This document shows positions 20,018-29,165 of a stretch of 56,103 nucleotides of DNA, piece by piece (the first letter of the stretch is position 1; each line of letters starts with the position of its first letter). The notes below the pieces were generated by a model that had not been told where the DNA came from, made no database searches, and saw nothing but the letters and a program-made list of their open reading frames with translations. Origin of the DNA: Acetivibrio mesophilus. GTDB lineage: Bacteria > Bacillota > Clostridia > Acetivibrionales > Acetivibrionaceae. The stretch is taken from assembly GCF_004102745.1 (NCBI RefSeq), contig NZ_RLII01000023.1:1-56103 (forward strand). Direction: 5' to 3'. Position numbers and translations under genes: made by a program.

Positions 20018-20865
20018 TATTTCTTATCTCCTTTCGCCAGAAATAAAATAATATCCTCCAAAGTAGTATACTCAGTGCTAAATACACCTGAAACAGCCGA
20101 TTTGAGAACTAAGGCTTCAACACCGTATTTGCTGACCTTTTTGCCCCTTACCGCTTCTTCAGGTATCTTTTCAAAGTCGGCCTTTGACATCTTTATAATA
20201 GCATATTCTTCCAATAGCTTATCCTTCTCCTCGCAGAACAAGAGCCTGCCATTATGGATAAAAGCAATATAGTCGCATATCTTTTCAAGATCGCTGACTA
20301 TATGGGAAGAAATAAGAACAGAATGCGTTTCATCCCGCGTAAAGTCGTTGAAAATGTCCAGTATCTCGTCACGAACGATGGGATCAAGACCGCTGGTGGC
20401 TTCATCCAATATCAGCAGCTTTGGACTATGGGACATGGCAACTGCAATTGCCAATTTCATTTTCATACCGCGGGAGAAATCCTTGAATGCCTTTGTCTCC
20501 GGCAGCTTGAATCTATCCAAGAAATTGTAATAGCAGGCTTCATCCCAGTTGCGATAAGTGTTTTTCATGACTTTACCCACATTTTTGGGTGTCAGAACCT
20601 CCGGGAAGTATGCCTCATCCAGCACAACGCCTATATCCTCCTTAACAACGTTGAACTCATTACTCCGGTTATTGACTCCTAAGACCTGCACGCTCCCGCT
20701 GTCTCGTGAAATAGCATTCATGATTAATTTGAGGGTCGTTGATTTGCCCGCTCCGTTTTCGCCAACAAGTCCCATAATGCTCCCGGCGGGAAGCACAAGA
20801 TTTATATCTCGAAGATCAAATCCCGGATAAGACTTGCTTAGATTCTTGATTTCAATGGCATTCAT
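20017..20865 (-). CDS. ABC transporter ATP-binding protein
   Basis: A 282-residue ATPase with Walker A GENGAGKST, the Q-loop region, signature FSRGMKMKL, Walker B LLILDEATSGLDP and the switch His in LISSHIVSD. The C-terminal extension, about 80 residues, is common in exporters of this type. I set the start at 20865 (MNAIEIKNLSKSY) because AGGAGG precedes it; a longer frame reads into the regulator gene. The regulator stops four bases upstream and the permease overlaps downstream, so this is a three-gene operon. Confidence 0.92.
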   Translation of the reverse strand: MNAIEIKNLSKSYPGFDLRDINLVLPAGSIMGLVGENGAGKSTTLKLIMNAISRDSGSVQVLGVNNRSNEFNVVKEDIGVVLDEAYFPEVLTPKNVGKVMKNTYRNWDEACYYNFLDRFKLPETKAFKDFSRGMKMKLAIAVAMSHSPKLLILDEATSGLDPIVRDEILDIFNDFTRDETHSVLISSHIVSDLEKICDYIAFIHNGRLLFCEEKDKLLEEYAIIKMSKADFEKIPEEAVRGKKVSKYGVEALVLKSAVSGVFSTEYTTLEDIILFLAKGDKK

Positions 20866-20869
20866 TCCT

Positions 20870-21244
20870 TTACTCCTCCTTCTGGATGATGCTAAACATC
20901 TCAATAATGTCATCGTGGGAAAGATTGCAGACTTTAGCAAGACGCTGTATTTCACGTAGATGCCCCTCTATCCTTTTCAAATGCTCCTCACGGATAAGCT
21001 CCGTATTCTTTTCCGCTACATAACAGCCTTTTCCCGCAACAGTATAAATGTAACCGTCCCTTTCAAGCTCATCATAAGCCCGTTTGGTGGTAATGACGCT
21101 AATACGAAGATCTTTCGCAAGTGCTCGTATAGACGGAAGCATATCTCCTTCTCTAAGCTCACCCGAGATAATGTAGTTTTTTATCTGAGTATATATTTGC
21201 CCATATATCGGTTGATTACTCATATTGCTTAATACGATATCCAA
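20870..21244 (-). CDS. GntR family regulator (YtrA subfamily)
   Basis: A 124-residue repressor with the GntR winged helix (QPIYGQIYTQIKNYIISGEL, MLPSIRALAKDLRISVITTK, AYDELERDGYIYTVAGKGCYV, each within one piece) and only a short helical tail for dimerisation, as in YtrA proteins. I prefer a TTG start at 21244 because GGAGG lies seven bases upstream; an earlier TTG at 21262 would overlap the site. It heads an ABC exporter operon, probably autorepressed through the inverted repeat at 21263-21289. Confidence 0.88.
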   Translation of the reverse strand: MDIVLSNMSNQPIYGQIYTQIKNYIISGELREGDMLPSIRALAKDLRISVITTKRAYDELERDGYIYTVAGKGCYVAEKNTELIREEHLKRIEGHLREIQRLAKVCNLSHDDIIEMFSIIQKEE

Positions 21245-21262
21245 GGTTATGCCTCCATTCAA

Positions 21263-21289
21263 TACTGTATATATACACTATATACAGTA
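21263..21289. promoter_or_regulatory. Probable GntR/YtrA operator
   Basis: TACTGTATAT (21263-21272) and ATATACAGTA (21280-21289) form a perfect inverted repeat with a 7-bp spacer, directly upstream of the GntR gene. TGTATATATACA-type palindromes are usual for YtrA sites. The rest of the gap to 21551 is AT-rich and shows nothing I can name. Confidence 0.7.
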
Positions 21290-21551
21290 TATACAAAAAT
21301 TAGTTCCTTGTCAATAGATATATCAAAAAACAATGCAATCAAACCAAACTTCATTCCTTCACCTGCAACAGCAATATTTTACTGGCTTATAGCTCTTCCT
21401 TAATTTTTGTAAGTGTAGTAAAATCAAATAGTGTGTTTTTTGTTTTCATTAAAATTTCAATATATTATATAATAGATAACGTACATCAAAGGTTTTGGTA
21501 ATTATCGGAAAAACCAGCTTTGATTGAGTTATTTGATGGAGGTTAATTGAT

Positions 21552-22319
21552 ATGAAAGGATGTATATTATACTTTTCTGCTACAGGAAATACCGAATATG
21601 TTGCAAGGGCAATAAAAGATGAGTTTGCAAATAACAATATACCTTGCGACATGTATGAGGTTTCTAAAAATTCAGGGTTTGAAGACAAATATGATTTCTA
21701 CGTTTTCGGGGCACCAATTTATGCTGAAATGTTCCCGCCTTTTTATACAGAATGGGTTAAAAAGCATATAACTAAAGGAAACGGCAGAAAATGCATTGTT
21801 TTTTCTACTCAAGCAAATACCATTGCATGCGGACCTAGTACCTTTGCTAAAGAGCTAAATAAAATAGGCTTCGAAGTTGTTATTGAAGATAATGTTTTGA
21901 TGCCCAACAACTACTACCTGGTTATGTTTAGAAAGTTTACCGAGCAACAGGTCAATGATACTTTAAAGAAATCAAAAGACCTCGCAAGGACACTTGTAGA
22001 TAGGTTTATCAAACACGAAAACCAGCTTATTAATGCAAAGGCAAGAGAAATATGGGCAAAGCCGGTTTTCAAGCTGTTTTTGCTTTGGTCTAGAAAGTGG
22101 GCAAAAAAGAGCCTTGTTGCTGACATGGGTAAATGTACGCGGTGTGGGTTATGCCAAAAGCAATGTCCGGTAAATAATATCAAGGTTAATAAAGACAGCA
22201 TTACATTCTTTGAGAATTGTGTTTCATGCCAAAGATGCGTGCACAAATGTCCTGCAAATGCTTTTCTATACAAGGATAAGGTGATTGATCAATATAAATT
22301 GCCAAAAGAGGTATTTTAG
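21552..22319 (+). CDS. Flavodoxin-ferredoxin fusion (EFR1 family)
   Basis: A 255-residue cytosolic redox protein. The N-terminal half is a flavodoxin fold with the FMN phosphate loop FSATGNTEYVARAI at residues 9-22 and VFGAPIYAEM later. The C-terminal part has two 4Fe-4S motifs, CTRCGLCQKQCP and CVSCQRCVHKCP. EFR1-type proteins probably move electrons between ferredoxin pools and FMN; no substrate is established that I can state. GGAGG precedes the ATG. The gene stands alone and ends in a hairpin at 22397. Confidence 0.9.
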   Translation: MKGCILYFSATGNTEYVARAIKDEFANNNIPCDMYEVSKNSGFEDKYDFYVFGAPIYAEMFPPFYTEWVKKHITKGNGRKCIVFSTQANTIACGPSTFAKELNKIGFEVVIEDNVLMPNNYYLVMFRKFTEQQVNDTLKKSKDLARTLVDRFIKHENQLINAKAREIWAKPVFKLFLLWSRKWAKKSLVADMGKCTRCGLCQKQCPVNNIKVNKDSITFFENCVSCQRCVHKCPANAFLYKDKVIDQYKLPKEVF

Positions 22320-22396
22320 TGAGAATATTACAAGGCGAGTATCGGTTGGCCTTTTAGGTTAGAAGCTATGGGTGGCTTCGTTCAAACAGGGCTGAG

Positions 22397-22440
22397 AAAA
22401 GGAGCTAAATCAACTTGTCAAAAGTTATTCAGCTCCTTTT
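22397..22440. terminator. Terminator between EFR1 and MFS genes
   Basis: AAAAGGAGCT (22397-22406) pairs with AGCTCCTTTT (22431-22440). It separates two convergent genes and can act both ways. Confidence 0.75.
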
Positions 22441-22513
22441 GTACTATCTAAATTGATGATTGAAGAAAGCTCTAAAAAGATAAAATATTGCCGACAAAAA
22501 TCAAGTTGGATTA

Positions 22514-23692
22514 TTATTTACTTTCCTTACTTACCACAAGACGATTAAGCCTTTCTGTCATGATTAACATCAAAATCAGAAACAGACTCAAATAAAACGG
22601 GTATAGGGATATTGTTGTAATACTTGCCAGGAAACCAAATATAGGCGGCATAAATGTTGAACCGGTATATGCACTTGCCATCTGAATACCAATAATAGCT
22701 TGAGAATTCTCTGCCCCAAAATTCTTTGGGGTCTCATGTATAATACACGGATAGATAGGGGCACATCCCATACCGATCAAAATTAGACCAATCAAAGTTA
22801 GAAGTTCAATTTGAACAGGCAGAATCACTGCCACCAGCCCCACGGTGATTATGCTTAATCCTATACGAATCATATTGCGATTTCCCAATTTGTCAGTTAC
22901 AAATCCGTTCAAAAAGCGCCCGAAGGTAATACCTAAATAGAACAAAGAAGCCCATCTAGCCGCCACTTTTGCCTCAATTCCTTCATGCAATACCAAATAA
23001 CTACTGGCCCATAAGCCTGCTGTGGTTTCAAGAGAACAATAAGCAAAGAACGCTATCAGCGCCTGTTTTACCCCTTTTATTTTTAATGCTTCGTGGATTT
23101 TCAAATGCTTTGGCTCCTCCGTTTGACTCTCTCGCTTCACATTTGCCTGTTTATTCCAAATAGGTAAACTGAAGAAGAGAATCGCTGTCAATACGATTTG
23201 AAAAATGCCTACCGTCATATAACCGCTTTCCCAACTGTTTTTGACCGATAGACTATAACTCATGATATAGGGTCCGATAGACGCACCTATACCCCAAAAA
23301 CAGTGCAGCCAGCTCATATGCCTAGAAGCATAATGGAGGGCCACAAAATTGTTCAAAGCCGAATCCACCGCACCTGCTCCAAGACCATAGGGAATTGACC
23401 AAAGGCAAAGCATCCAAAAAGTTTTTGAAGTGGAAAACCCAAACAGAGCCAGCGCTGTCATCAATACACTAATTGCAGTCACAAGCCCAGTACCAAATTT
23501 GCGAATTACACGATTTGTATTTAAACTGGAGATAATGGTTCCCCCTGCTATAATCATAGATATTATACCTGCAGAAGAAACGGACACTCCCAATACGGGA
23601 TACATGGTAGGCCAAGCCGATCCTAGAAGAGCATCCGGTAACCCCAAACTGATAAAAGCAAGATAAATCAGCGCCAGCAACAACGAATACAT
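22514..23692 (-). CDS. Major facilitator superfamily transporter
   Basis: A 392-residue polytopic membrane protein with twelve predicted helices and a central cytoplasmic loop near residues 190-205 (KRESQTEEPKHLK). SLGLPDALLGSAWPTMY at the N-terminus, NRVIRKFGTG between TM2 and TM3 and GRFLNGFVTDKLGNRNMIRIG in the second half are MFS signatures; the family resembles fucose/sugar permease-like or drug/H+ members of clostridia. GGAGG lies eight bases before the ATG. A structured leader may lie in the 451-bp gap upstream. Substrate is unknown. Confidence 0.85.
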   Translation of the reverse strand: MYSLLLALIYLAFISLGLPDALLGSAWPTMYPVLGVSVSSAGIISMIIAGGTIISSLNTNRVIRKFGTGLVTAISVLMTALALFGFSTSKTFWMLCLWSIPYGLGAGAVDSALNNFVALHYASRHMSWLHCFWGIGASIGPYIMSYSLSVKNSWESGYMTVGIFQIVLTAILFFSLPIWNKQANVKRESQTEEPKHLKIHEALKIKGVKQALIAFFAYCSLETTAGLWASSYLVLHEGIEAKVAARWASLFYLGITFGRFLNGFVTDKLGNRNMIRIGLSIITVGLVAVILPVQIELLTLIGLILIGMGCAPIYPCIIHETPKNFGAENSQAIIGIQMASAYTGSTFMPPIFGFLASITTISLYPFYLSLFLILMLIMTERLNRLVVSKESK

Positions 23693-24003
23693 TATGTATG
23701 CCTCCTATTAATCTATTTACAAAAAAATACACCCATTATATTGAGATAATCTTAGAAAGTAACCAATTTGAATTCTTATGTTTACAATTAGAAGTATAAA
23801 CAGGACAGTTTATTACTGCCCTGCTCTCTCTTATATCAAAAACTATATTCTTCTACAATCCAATAATTTAGTGCTCCATGTTTACATATCAAATCTTATA
23901 TGTAAACAAAATATATTTTATAATAAATCTAATATAGTTGCAATAATCTATATCGGTATAATGGTTAAAATAGAGCCCTATAACCTGATATCTCTACTGC
24001 ATT

Positions 24004-24038
24004 CTTGTGGAGACTAACCACAAGATGAAATTCTCCAC
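24004..24038. promoter_or_regulatory. Mutually exclusive hairpins upstream of the MFS gene
   Basis: CTTGTGG (24004-24010) pairs with CCACAAG (24018-24024). Overlapping it, GTGGAGA (24007-24013) pairs with TCTCCAC (24032-24038). Only one can form at a time, as in attenuators. It lies in the otherwise featureless gap 23693-24143, about 310 bp upstream of the MFS start and 105 bp past the hydrolase gene. A second weak hairpin is near 23800-23822. Confidence 0.4.
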
Positions 24039-24143
24039 GTAAGTCGAAATACCTCCCACTGCCAAAAATAACCTTCGATTTATCGTCTGAAATTACATAT
24101 TTCACTAAAATATTTACATATCTATTAGACTCAATGACACATT

Positions 24144-25763
24144 CTATTGTAATGTAATTGAGTCTATAAAGATAGAACCACTGTCGGTTTTATCAAAAAT
24201 CAAGGAGATGGATTCAATATGCTCCAAATCAAGATTCTTAAATTCACCAAGAGGCAGATTGATACATGAAATAGGTGATGCAGTGGACCAAAAGGTCAAA
24301 ACCATATCCTCTAAAGGGGTATAATCCATTTCTCCCGGTGTAGATGCTAAAGCATTCATGTTCTCAGGTAAAACCACTCTTGAGAGGTTTCCGGTAGCAT
24401 CCATTAATTCAACAGTGAACTGTTGCGAGGCATCCTTCTTGTTCAATTCGTCCGCGGAATCAATCACCATATTCAGCGTCAATGCCTCATACCGGCTGAA
24501 ATCTTGCACCTTTGGAGATAGAATCACACGACTGTTTTTATTGGTCCATTTCACATTTATTAATGGTCTGATATTAAAAGGCTCAATGCCGGAAGTTACC
24601 GTATCAATCAATACTTTATCCAATTTAAAAAACCACGAATCTACAGTAGCTTCCACGACACCCCCTTCTGCTTGAAAATCATCTGTCGTTGTTATATCTA
24701 CCAAATCAATCCTCTTATCGGTCCGATACATGGTTTTAACATCAAAGCCATACATCTTATTAGGTTGTGGTGAATTCGCATTGATAAAATCATTAGTGTT
24801 GCCTAAAAGCACAGAGTTAAAAAAACCTACTGCATAGTTGACTAAAAAGCTTTCCTGCTGTTCTCTAGTCAGCTGATCATCAACATTTTGATGCCTTGAA
24901 CGCCATGAATCATTTGCTTGAATGTTCCTGTTAAAATAATTGTGGTTACCTTTCATAAGTAGTGTCACAAAATGTAAGCCCTTGCTCTTGCTATTCAACA
25001 TACTATACATGTTATAACCATCCAATTGCACATCGCCATCATATTCGGAAACTATGATGGCAACATCGATATCGGGCATTTCCCTTTCAAACAAGGCTGT
25101 AGGCGTAATGGAAAGTAGAGCCTTAATTAGAATACCTCTTCTTGCCTGGTCGTTAGTAATATCAAAAATAGTTTCTCCTCCTCGGGAGTGACCTACCAAA
25201 GCAATCTTATCAAAATCAATCTTCCCCTTTAAATCCACTCCGTATTCCAGATTATTTCCCTCATTGGCCCAAATTAAGTTTTCAATATGATCGTTGGCTA
25301 TGGGAATGGACTTTTCGGCGTCATCACCATCTCCGTACTTCCATATATAGGGTTTACTCATATCCATGGATACAGCTATATAGCCGTTTTCAGCCAAATC
25401 CTTTACCAAGTAGTCAAATCCGGTATCAAATCTCTTACTTTCGTCGTCATTTGAGTGAGAACCGTGGGTGATTAGGATGAGGGGAAAAGGCCCATCTCCC
25501 TCCGGCACACCAATAATTCCCCTAATATTATAAGGCATAATCTTGCCGGCCTTAGACAAATACTCTTTTTTGCCAAGATCAAACTCCGTCACCACAGCCT
25601 GGTACTTACTGCCTTTTGGAGCTTCTAAATTGTAGAGTTCCAAATTGCTGACAGTTTCTTTGGTAATCTCTGATGTTTCGTGAGGTTCTTCGGTATTTTC
25701 CTCCGTTGAACAACCAACGAACACAAATATCGTCAAAATTAGTAATGCAAATACTTTTCTCAT
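24144..25763 (-). CDS. Lipoprotein alpha/beta hydrolase with C-terminal beta domain
   Basis: A predicted lipid-anchored extracellular esterase of 539 residues. The lipobox FVGC places the lipid at Cys18. The hydrolase domain (about 50-340) has LILITHGSHSND as oxyanion-hole region and GHSRGGE with the nucleophile Ser193; GNHNYF is a plausible site for the catalytic His. The last 170 residues are beta-rich and end LIFDKTDSGSIFIDSITLQ, like a carbohydrate-binding jelly roll. The start at 25763 follows AAGGAGAG. It resembles dienelactone-hydrolase or PET-hydrolase-like families; an acetyl- or feruloyl-esterase role on plant polymers is possible but not shown. Nothing is cotranscribed with certainty. 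Confidence 0.75.
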   Translation of the reverse strand: MRKVFALLILTIFVFVGCSTEENTEEPHETSEITKETVSNLELYNLEAPKGSKYQAVVTEFDLGKKEYLSKAGKIMPYNIRGIIGVPEGDGPFPLILITHGSHSNDDESKRFDTGFDYLVKDLAENGYIAVSMDMSKPYIWKYGDGDDAEKSIPIANDHIENLIWANEGNNLEYGVDLKGKIDFDKIALVGHSRGGETIFDITNDQARRGILIKALLSITPTALFEREMPDIDVAIIVSEYDGDVQLDGYNMYSMLNSKSKGLHFVTLLMKGNHNYFNRNIQANDSWRSRHQNVDDQLTREQQESFLVNYAVGFFNSVLLGNTNDFINANSPQPNKMYGFDVKTMYRTDKRIDLVDITTTDDFQAEGGVVEATVDSWFFKLDKVLIDTVTSGIEPFNIRPLINVKWTNKNSRVILSPKVQDFSRYEALTLNMVIDSADELNKKDASQQFTVELMDATGNLSRVVLPENMNALASTPGEMDYTPLEDMVLTFWSTASPISCINLPLGEFKNLDLEHIESISLIFDKTDSGSIFIDSITLQ

Positions 25764-26022
25764 AGCTCTCCTTTCTAAAACAGAGAATGGTTCTCTGTTC
25801 CATGCCATCTTCCTATTCTCCCAAAACATTGGCACAACATAATCTATATTAACACTTCCGACTTATTTTTGCATGTTCGTTAAAACTGCTCCATTTAAAT
25901 TTCATCATACTGTTAAGAAATATTAATCCGTTTCATCAATACATTATGAGGTTATCACGAAAATATACAATTTTTCGATTGATTTTTGTTTAAACATATA
26001 TAAATTCATAATTATTAAACAT

Positions 26023-26051
26023 AACCCCATAAAATTCTTAAGTCCTACGAA
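26023..26051 (+). promoter_or_regulatory. SigI-type promoter motif before the GH9 genes
   Basis: AACCCC (26023-26028), 19 bases, CGAA (26048-26051), about 115 bp before the GH9 start. ACCCC and CGAA are the -35 and -10 elements known for SigI promoters. The remainder of the gap 25764-26164 is AT-rich without other structure. Confidence 0.5.
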
Positions 26052-26164
26052 TATATTATAATAATAATGGCTTCAATGACCGGAATATTTATGGAGAATT
26101 TGTGTTTTATTATAGTGTATCTATTTTATATAACTAAATATTGTACAGGGGAGGAATATGTAAA

Positions 26165-29047
26165 ATGATTAAGGCACCAAAAAAAAGGATTTTCAAACGA
26201 AAAAACAGGTGTAAAAGGCTTATAACAGCTGTCATTGTTGCAGCGCAGCTATTAACATCGAGTATATTATTTGCAGAAGCACCACCTGAGACTTTTACAC
26301 CTGCTGAAAACTGGGAGAGTTATGATTACTTTAACTTTGCCGAAGCCCTGCAAAAATCGCTATATTTTTATGACGCTGAAAAATGCGGAGTCGAGGCAGG
26401 CTATGACCAAGGTGGAAGGCTTGAGTGGAGGGGTTCATGTCATGAAGTGGATGAGAGGATTCCCCTTTCCAATACATCCCTTTCCGAGGCTTTTTTAGAA
26501 AAGTACAGAGATATAATCGACCCTGATGGAGACGGTACTGTAGATGTACATGGAGGCTTCCATGACGCAGGTGACCATGTCCGTTTCGGTCTTCCTCAAA
26601 GCTATACTGCAGGTACTTTGGGGTGGGGATTCTATGAATTCAGAGAATCCTTCAAGGCAATCGGGGAAGAAGAACACATGATTGAGATTTTAAGATACTT
26701 TACAGATACCTTTTTACGTTGTTCATTTATGGATAGTGAAGGTAATCTTGTTGCCTTTTGCTACATGGTTGGTGAAGGAGACGAAGACCATTGCTATTGG
26801 GGGCCTCCGGAATTATACCCTGAAGAATACTTAAGAAGCAGACCGGCGGATTTTGCAACTTTTGATTCTCCCGGAAGTGACGTTTGTGCAAGCACGGCTG
26901 CAGCACTGTGCACATCATATTTGAATTTTAAGGATGAAGACCCCAAATACGCTGAAGAATGTCTTACTGTTGCCAAGGCATTGTATGATTTTGCAGTTAA
27001 ATACAGAGGATTGCATGATGGTGACGGCTACTACACCTCGGATTATGACGAAGATGAACTGGCCTGGGCTGCTGTTTGGCTCTATGAGTGTACCGGAGAT
27101 ATGAAATATATAGATGACATTAACGCGGTTGATGAAACCGGCAATTATATAGGATATATGAAAAGGATAATACCCGAAACCTATAAACAGAATGTCTGGT
27201 ATAATTCATGGGTACATTGTTGGGATGCTGTATGGGGAGGAACCTTCTTAAAACTAAATCAGCTCTTCCCGGAAAATGAATTGTACGACTTTATCGCAAG
27301 CTGGAATGTTGAGTTTTTATCCGGCGGAAAATGCAAACATAAGGATCCTAATGATACGAATTACTATAAAACATCACCTGCAGGATACACAATGATAAAC
27401 GGCTGGGGCTCTGCTCGTTACAATACAGCGGCACAATTATCCGCTCTTGTGTACATGAAAAACAATCCGGAAAGGACAGATTTCGGTGAGTGGGCAAAGG
27501 GTGCAATGGAATACCTTATGGGAAGAAATCCTATGGGTTATTCGTATATAGTTGGTTATGGCTATGAAAAGGGTCTGCCTTTTGCAAAGCATCCGCACCA
27601 CAGAGCAGCTCACGGTTCAAAGACAAACAGTATGAACGACCCTGAAGAACACCGTCATATTTTGTGGGGAGCTCTTTCAGGAGGTCCTGATATAAATGAC
27701 TATCACATTGATTCAACTACTGAGTACGCTTATAATGAAGTTACAATTGACTATAACGCTGCCTTTGTAGGAGCTCTTGCAGGGCTGTATAAATATTATG
27801 GTGAGGGACATGAACCAATTGCTAATTTCCCTCCATTAGAACCGGAAACTGACGATTACTTCTGCGAAGCAAAAGTTGCCCGTGAAACTGAAGACAGTAC
27901 ACAAGTTGTTTTAAGAATTCATAATGAATCAAGCCGACCTCCTCATTATGAAACAGGAATGATGGCAAAATACTTCTTCAATATAAGCGAGCTTATAGAG
28001 AACGATCAAAGCATAGAAGATGTCATATTTACTATTGAATATGATGAACAGATTTCCCTGCAGCAAGAACCCATTACATACAGAGGGCCTTTTAAATGGG
28101 ATGATGCGGGAACGTACTATTATGAATTTGACTGGAGCGGAAGAAAAATTTATGGAGACAGGGAGCTTCAGATTTCTTTTAGAGTTAAACAGGATTCAAA
28201 TTACATGACTCATTGGGACTCCAGTAATGACTATAGCAGGAAGGGCCTTACGAATGAATATGTAGTATGCAAGAATGTGCCTGTATATTTAGATGGGGTA
28301 AAGGTTTACGGAGAAGAACCGCCCAAACTTTCTCCTACACCGACGCCAACAATTAATCCTAATGTTACTCCGGATATTAATGCTTCAATCAGTGTGTCAT
28401 ACAAGTGTGGAGTTAAGGATGATGCGAAAAATACTATAAGAGCTGCAATAATTATTAAGAATACCGGAACTACTCCTGTAAATTTATCGGATATCAAGGT
28501 TCGATACTGGTTTACAAGTGACGGAAACGAGCAAAACAACTTTGTGTGCGAGTATGCAGTTTTTGGAACGGACGAAGTAAAGGGTAGTGTCAAAAAGATA
28601 GAAAACTCAGTCCCGGGTGCTGATTCGTATTGTGAAATATCATTTACTGAGGATGCGGGAAGGCTTGCACCTGGAGGAAGTACAGGAACAATACCTTTCA
28701 GAATTGATGGTGCAACAGCTTATGACCTTACAGATGATTATTCCTATAATCCTGAAATGTTCGATGTTTTTGGGGATAACAACAAGATTACTGCTTATGT
28801 AAAAGATAAACTCAAATATGGGGTTGAACCTGTTACAATTGATATTGTATTAGGTGACCTGGACTATAACGGTAAAGTTAACTCTACAGACTATTCAATT
28901 TTGAAAAGGTATTTACTTGGGCTAATTGACAAGGAATCGGATGCAAACTTTCTAAAAGCCGCAGATGTTAACAGGGATGGCCGTGTTACTTCAACGGATT
29001 ACTCATTAATGAAACGTTATATTCTTGGCATAATAACATCTTTTTAG
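26165..29047 (+). CDS. Cellulosomal GH9 endoglucanase (GH9-CBM3c-CBM3b-dockerin)
   Basis: Secreted 960-residue cellulase. After a long basic signal peptide (cleavage near LFAEA), the GH9 domain runs to about residue 560, with GGFHDAGDHVRFG (Asp134, Asp137 as base and partner), HHRAAHG and the acid Glu525 in YNEVTIDYNA. CBM3c follows (about 570-715), the module that makes GH9 processive, then a Pro/Thr linker, a second CBM3 near 740-890, and a type-I dockerin with GDLDYNGKVNSTDY and ADVNRDGRVTSTDY. In CBM3b the aromatic strip appears altered (DVFGDNNKIT where a Trp is usual). The start at 26165 follows GGGGAGG. With the next gene it resembles the Cel9V/Cel9U pair of C. thermocellum. Confidence 0.92.
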   Translation: MIKAPKKRIFKRKNRCKRLITAVIVAAQLLTSSILFAEAPPETFTPAENWESYDYFNFAEALQKSLYFYDAEKCGVEAGYDQGGRLEWRGSCHEVDERIPLSNTSLSEAFLEKYRDIIDPDGDGTVDVHGGFHDAGDHVRFGLPQSYTAGTLGWGFYEFRESFKAIGEEEHMIEILRYFTDTFLRCSFMDSEGNLVAFCYMVGEGDEDHCYWGPPELYPEEYLRSRPADFATFDSPGSDVCASTAAALCTSYLNFKDEDPKYAEECLTVAKALYDFAVKYRGLHDGDGYYTSDYDEDELAWAAVWLYECTGDMKYIDDINAVDETGNYIGYMKRIIPETYKQNVWYNSWVHCWDAVWGGTFLKLNQLFPENELYDFIASWNVEFLSGGKCKHKDPNDTNYYKTSPAGYTMINGWGSARYNTAAQLSALVYMKNNPERTDFGEWAKGAMEYLMGRNPMGYSYIVGYGYEKGLPFAKHPHHRAAHGSKTNSMNDPEEHRHILWGALSGGPDINDYHIDSTTEYAYNEVTIDYNAAFVGALAGLYKYYGEGHEPIANFPPLEPETDDYFCEAKVARETEDSTQVVLRIHNESSRPPHYETGMMAKYFFNISELIENDQSIEDVIFTIEYDEQISLQQEPITYRGPFKWDDAGTYYYEFDWSGRKIYGDRELQISFRVKQDSNYMTHWDSSNDYSRKGLTNEYVVCKNVPVYLDGVKVYGEEPPKLSPTPTPTINPNVTPDINASISVSYKCGVKDDAKNTIRAAIIIKNTGTTPVNLSDIKVRYWFTSDGNEQNNFVCEYAVFGTDEVKGSVKKIENSVPGADSYCEISFTEDAGRLAPGGSTGTIPFRIDGATAYDLTDDYSYNPEMFDVFGDNNKITAYVKDKLKYGVEPVTIDIVLGDLDYNGKVNSTDYSILKRYLLGLIDKESDANFLKAADVNRDGRVTSTDYSLMKRYILGIITSF

Positions 29048-29079
29048 TAAAATAAGCAGATTGGGGTATGGATAGATTT

Positions 29080-29127
29080 GTCCAAGCAATATTATGAACC
29101 CGATAAGGTTAATAATATTGCTTGGAC
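29080..29127 (+). other. Intercistronic hairpin between the GH9 genes
   Basis: A perfect 15-bp stem, GTCCAAGCAATATTA (29080-29094) with TAATATTGCTTGGAC (29113-29127), holds an inner AACC/GGTT pair. No T-tract follows, so it looks more like an mRNA-stability or processing element than a terminator. Confidence 0.6.
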
Positions 29128-29165
29128 TGTTAAAACACTAACAATATTAATTGGGGGGGTACATA

